Made by a program: the position numbers and the translations under genes
Part shown: one piece after another, positions 6,729 to 9,913 of the stretch
Layout of the letters: every line of letters begins with the position of its first letter
Position numbering within the stretch: the first letter of the stretch is position 1
Notes under the pieces: generated by a model
Told to the model about the DNA's origin: nothing
What the model saw: the letters and a program-made list of their open reading frames with translations, nothing else
Databases searched by the model: none
Source of the DNA: RBG-16-66-20 sp039931635
GTDB lineage: Bacteria; Pseudomonadota; Gammaproteobacteria; Burkholderiales; SG8-39
DNA length: 9,913 bases
Reading direction: 5' to 3'
Assembly (NCBI GenBank): GCA_039931635.1
Contig: JBDTRO010000188.1
Span: 1-9,913, forward strand

Positions 6729-7277
6729 CTATTCGATCGGGCGGTAACTCACCTCGAGGACTTCCAGTTCTTCCGGGCCTGCCGGCGTTTTGAGGAACAC
6801 CGTGTCGCCTTCGCGCGCCTTGATCAGCGCCTTCGCGACCGGTGAAATCCACGATACCCGGCCCCTGGCGCTGTCCGTTTCGTCCACGCCCGCGATGGTG
6901 ATGGTGCGTTTTTCACCGCTCCTGGTCTTCATCGCCACGGTGGCACCGAAGAATATCTGGTCCGAATCCCTGCCGGCGGATTCGACCACTTCCGCCGCTT
7001 CCAGCCGCTTGATGAGGAAACGCACGCGGCGGTCGATTTCGCGCAGCCGCTTCTTGCCATAGAGATAGTCGCCATTCTCGGAGCGGTCGCCGTTCTTGGC
7101 CGCCCAGGACACGGTACGGACCACCTCGGGACGCTCGAGCTCGACCAGCTGCTTCAATTCGGCCCGCAGCCGGGCGTAACCCGCCGGAGAAATGTAGTTC
7201 TTCGCTGGAGCGGGCGCCGGCGTGGCGACCGGCTCCTCGTCGTCGTCCGCGGATTCGCGCACAAATGCCTTGGACAT
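6729..7277 (-). CDS. greB: Transcription elongation factor GreB
   Basis: GreB rescues backtracked RNA polymerase by stimulating cleavage of the transcript's 3' end through the secondary channel. The 182-residue product has an N-terminal coiled-coil (about 28-98) whose tip carries NGDRSENGDY (62-71), with acidic residues Asp64 and Glu67 that would coordinate the catalytic metal. It is followed by the FKBP-like C-terminal domain (about 105-182), including FFGATVAM, GRVSWISPVAKAL and EGDTVFLKTP. MSKAFVRES is the usual GreB beginning, followed here by an acidic and Pro/Ala-rich extension (11-26). The basic residues and length separate it from GreA. No Shine-Dalgarno sequence is visible before the ATG, in contrast with the downstream mscL, and a -10-like element lies immediately upstream. 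Confidence 0.95.
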   Translation of the reverse strand: MSKAFVRESADDDEEPVATPAPAPAKNYISPAGYARLRAELKQLVELERPEVVRTVSWAAKNGDRSENGDYLYGKKRLREIDRRVRFLIKRLEAAEVVESAGRDSDQIFFGATVAMKTRSGEKRTITIAGVDETDSARGRVSWISPVAKALIKAREGDTVFLKTPAGPEELEVLEVSYRPIE

Positions 7278-7284
7278 GGCCGAA

Positions 7285-7290
7285 ATTTTA
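7285..7290 (-). promoter_or_regulatory. Candidate -10 element for greB
   Basis: On the minus strand TAAAAT (5 of 6 to TATAAT) lies just upstream of the greB ATG, preceded directly by TG. Transcription from it would begin about 6-8 bases downstream, at or next to the A of the start codon, giving a leaderless or almost leaderless mRNA. No good -35 is found at 16-18 bases, so this is tentative. Confidence 0.3.
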
Positions 7291-7375
7291 CACGCCCCTT
7301 GCAAGCCCGCCCCGCAGCCCGGAGAATCGGGGGTGCGGGCCAGCAGAGCCCGGCGAGCAATCCAGGGAGAAGCGC

Positions 7376-8098
7376 ATGGCACTTCAAAAGACGATCGAAA
7401 AAGACGACCTGCTGACCCGGATGCGGGTCCGCGAGGTGCTGTTGTTCGGCCTCATCGCGCTGGCCGCGATCCTCGCCCAGCTGCCGTTCGAGACGCTCGA
7501 GAGTCTCGGCATCAATCGCAACTACCTGCTCGGCGTGCTCGGCTGCGGCATTGTGCTCGGCCTGTTTTTCTACCTCAGGTTCTTCTTCTTCCTCGCCGTG
7601 GTGCTGCTGATCCTCGCCGCGAACCTGGATCAGCAGATCTCGGAGTACATCCAGATTTCCAAGATCCCGGTGGTGCTCGCGCTGGTGGCGATGGTCGGCA
7701 TTTCGCTCATCAACTACGCGGTGAAACTGCTGCCGACGGGACTGGAGGCGAAGCCGAAGGAAAAGAGCCCGGAAGGCGTGCGCGCGTTGTTCTACGCGAT
7801 CGAGAAGAGCAACCTGGTCTATGCGCAGAAGGTGCTGGAGATGAATTTCGATGCGAACCTGCAGCACGACAACGGCTACACCGCGCTCGCCTATGCGGCG
7901 ATGAAGGGCAACGGCAGGATGGTCGAGCTGCTGCTCAGGAACGGCGCCGACCCGACAGTGGTCACCAAGGAAGGCGACTCGCCCGTTGAACTCGCGCTCC
8001 GTCTCGGGCATTCCGAGGTTGCGGACATCCTGAAGACCGCGCGCCAGCAGATGGCCGCGGGCGAAGCGCCCGCGACCGCCGAACCGAAGCCTGCGTAG
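7376..8098 (+). CDS. Membrane-anchored ankyrin-repeat protein
   Basis: This 240-residue protein has an N-terminal membrane part and a C-terminal ankyrin domain. Hydrophobic segments lie near residues 20-36, 49-66, 69-84 and 97-118. The ankyrin part (about 133-220) contains one degenerate repeat, a good repeat at about 167-199 (NGYTALAYAAMKGNGRMVEL then LLRNGADP), and a partial third repeat (EGDSPVELALRLGHSEVADIL). An Ala/Pro-rich tail ends it. The ankyrin face probably binds a protein partner at the cytoplasmic side of the membrane; the partner is unknown. AGGGAGA (7363-7369) seven bases before the ATG sets the start, and the longer in-frame reading from 7265 overlaps greB and lacks a ribosome site. 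It is divergent from greB and 19 bases before the dehydrogenase gene, so the two plus-strand genes are probably co-transcribed. Confidence 0.85.
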   Translation: MALQKTIEKDDLLTRMRVREVLLFGLIALAAILAQLPFETLESLGINRNYLLGVLGCGIVLGLFFYLRFFFFLAVVLLILAANLDQQISEYIQISKIPVVLALVAMVGISLINYAVKLLPTGLEAKPKEKSPEGVRALFYAIEKSNLVYAQKVLEMNFDANLQHDNGYTALAYAAMKGNGRMVELLLRNGADPTVVTKEGDSPVELALRLGHSEVADILKTARQQMAAGEAPATAEPKPA

Positions 8099-8117
8099 CC
8101 GGCGCCCGGATCGCCAG

Positions 8118-9185
<1,068 letters not shown>

Positions 9186-9205
9186 TACTGTAAGCTTGTA
9201 CATCC

Positions 9206-9240
9206 CCTACCGGTAGGCGCAGAACCCGGGTTTGCTACCG
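9206..9240 (+). repeat. Clustered palindromes in the dehydrogenase-nrdJ intergenic region
   Basis: A perfect 12-bp palindrome CCTACCGGTAGG (9206-9217) is followed by AACCCGGGTT (9223-9232). CGGTAG (9211-9216) can also pair with CTACCG (9235-9240), enclosing the second palindrome, so two alternative folds are possible. The element could end transcription of the dehydrogenase gene (no T-run is present) or act as a regulatory structure for nrdJ. It lacks recognisable cobalamin-riboswitch motifs. Confidence 0.45.
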
Positions 9241-9243
9241 CCG

Positions 9244-9259
9244 GCACCTTATCTAGTGG
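9244..9259 (+). promoter_or_regulatory. Candidate NrdR box upstream of nrdJ
   Basis: GCACCTTATCTAGTGG matches the NrdR operator consensus ACACWATATATWGTGT at about 11 of 16 positions, keeping the CAC and GTG arms and the central TAT. It lies just before a possible -35 hexamer. NrdR usually binds two such boxes separated by whole helical turns; no convincing partner is seen 31 bases to either side, so the call is tentative. Confidence 0.35.
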
Positions 9260-9260
9260 C

Positions 9261-9289
9261 TTGAACTGGAGGGAAAAGGGGCGTTCAAT
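9261..9289 (+). promoter_or_regulatory. Candidate sigma-70 promoter for nrdJ
   Basis: TTGAAC (9261-9266) and TTCAAT (9284-9289) are separated by 17 bases; each matches its consensus at four of six positions. The position, between the candidate NrdR box and the AT-rich leader, suits an nrdJ promoter repressed by NrdR. The match is modest. Confidence 0.3.
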
Positions 9290-9333
9290 CAACCACCTGT
9301 AATTGATATTTGAAGTGAGACCATAAAAATAAT

Positions 9334-9913
9334 ATGAACACCGCTGATTCCACTCTCAACGCCGTTGCCACCCTGCCCGACCAGGAGATCTGCCGCGAGG
9401 CTCTGATCGAGAAGTATGCCAAGGGCGAAGAATCGTCCGCCGAGCAGGTGCGGCGCCGCGTCGCGCGCGCCCTGGCACAGGCAGAAGCCGAAGGCGACCG
9501 CGCGAAGTGGGAAAAACGCTTCTTCAAAGCGCTGGAAGACGGCTTTATCCCGGCCGGCCGCATCAATTCGGCCGCCGGCGTCCAGTTGCAGGCGACCCTG
9601 ATCAACTGCTTCGTGCAGCCGGTCGGCGACTCGATTTCCGAGGTCGTGGACGGCAAGCCCGGCATCTACACGGCGCTGTCGGAGGCCGCCGAGACCATGC
9701 GCCGCGGCGGCGGCGTGGGCTACGACTTCTCCTCCATCCGTCCCAAGGGCGCCGAGGTGAAGGGCACGCAGTCGCGCGCGAGCGGACCGGTGTCCTACAT
9801 GCGCGTGTTCGACCGCTCCTGCGAAACCGTGGAATCGGCGGGCGCGCGCCGCGGCGCGCAGATGGGCGTGCTGCGCTGCGACCACCCCGACATCGAGGAT
9901 TTCATCCACGCCA
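9334..9913 (+). CDS. nrdJ: Adenosylcobalamin-dependent (class II) ribonucleotide reductase, N-terminal part
   Basis: Class II ribonucleotide reductase makes deoxyribonucleotides from ribonucleotides using a radical generated from coenzyme B12, and so works with or without oxygen. Only the first 193 residues are in the window; the gene runs off the right edge. Visible family features are the N-terminal helical segment, FIPAGRINSAAG (71-82), LINCFVQPVGDSI (89-101) with Cys92 as the first of the redox-active cysteines, MRRGGGVGYDFSSIRPKGAE (122-141), SGPVSYMRVFDRSCETV (150-166) and RRGAQMGVLRCDHPDIEDFI (172-191). The ATG at 9334 is the first start after an in-frame TGA at 9316-9318. The ribosome site is weak (AAGTGAG at 9313-9319). 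The 148-base upstream region holds a possible NrdR box, a promoter and palindromes. Confidence 0.95.
   Translation, partial: MNTADSTLNAVATLPDQEICREALIEKYAKGEESSAEQVRRRVARALAQAEAEGDRAKWEKRFFKALEDGFIPAGRINSAAGVQLQATLINCFVQPVGDSISEVVDGKPGIYTALSEAAETMRRGGGVGYDFSSIRPKGAEVKGTQSRASGPVSYMRVFDRSCETVESAGARRGAQMGVLRCDHPDIEDFIHA

Noticed and set aside
9186..9333. A cobalamin riboswitch before the B12-dependent reductase
   Set aside because: No recognisable B12-box-like motif is seen and the region is short; B12-dependent class II reductase genes themselves are not usually controlled this way.

Overview
This is a GC-rich bacterial window. Gene content and protein style (GreB, MscL, Prx5-type peroxiredoxin, AzlCD, class II ribonucleotide reductase) fit a pseudomonadotal chromosome, most likely a betaproteobacterium. 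No rRNA, tRNA, CRISPR array, transposase or integrase gene is visible, and most of the window looks like core chromosome.

Left part (1-1550) looks accessory. It is less GC-rich than the rest and holds a DUF6498-like membrane protein (99-839) and a small zinc-dependent nucleoside deaminase with a Tat/Sec-like N-terminus (1015-1455). Between them lies an imperfect stem that resembles an integron attC site and ends in GTTAGCC (928-991). A nearly perfect 12-bp inverted repeat, GTTAGCCGTCAC / GTGGCGGCTAAC, brackets the deaminase gene at 985-996 and 1475-1486. Together these suggest a decayed integron-type cassette or another small mobile unit. This is the least ordinary part of the window.

Middle part (1562-6340) is all on the plus strand. 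It has a Prx5-family peroxiredoxin, a small exported Met/His/Cys-rich protein with repeated C-x8-C pairs, the branched-chain amino-acid exporter pair azlC/azlD (4-base ATGA overlap), and a large two-domain M16 zinc metallopeptidase with an intact HxxEH site. The genes from 2173 to 6340 are so tightly spaced that they probably form one transcription unit.

Right part (6337-9913): mscL and greB form a compact minus-strand pair that converges on the peptidase gene, the stop codons overlapping in the palindrome CTAG. Divergent from greB are a membrane-anchored ankyrin-repeat protein and, 19 bases later, an exported PQQ-type sugar/sorbosone dehydrogenase-like beta-propeller. After a structured 148-base intergenic region with a candidate NrdR box and promoter, the window ends inside nrdJ, the adenosylcobalamin-dependent ribonucleotide reductase.
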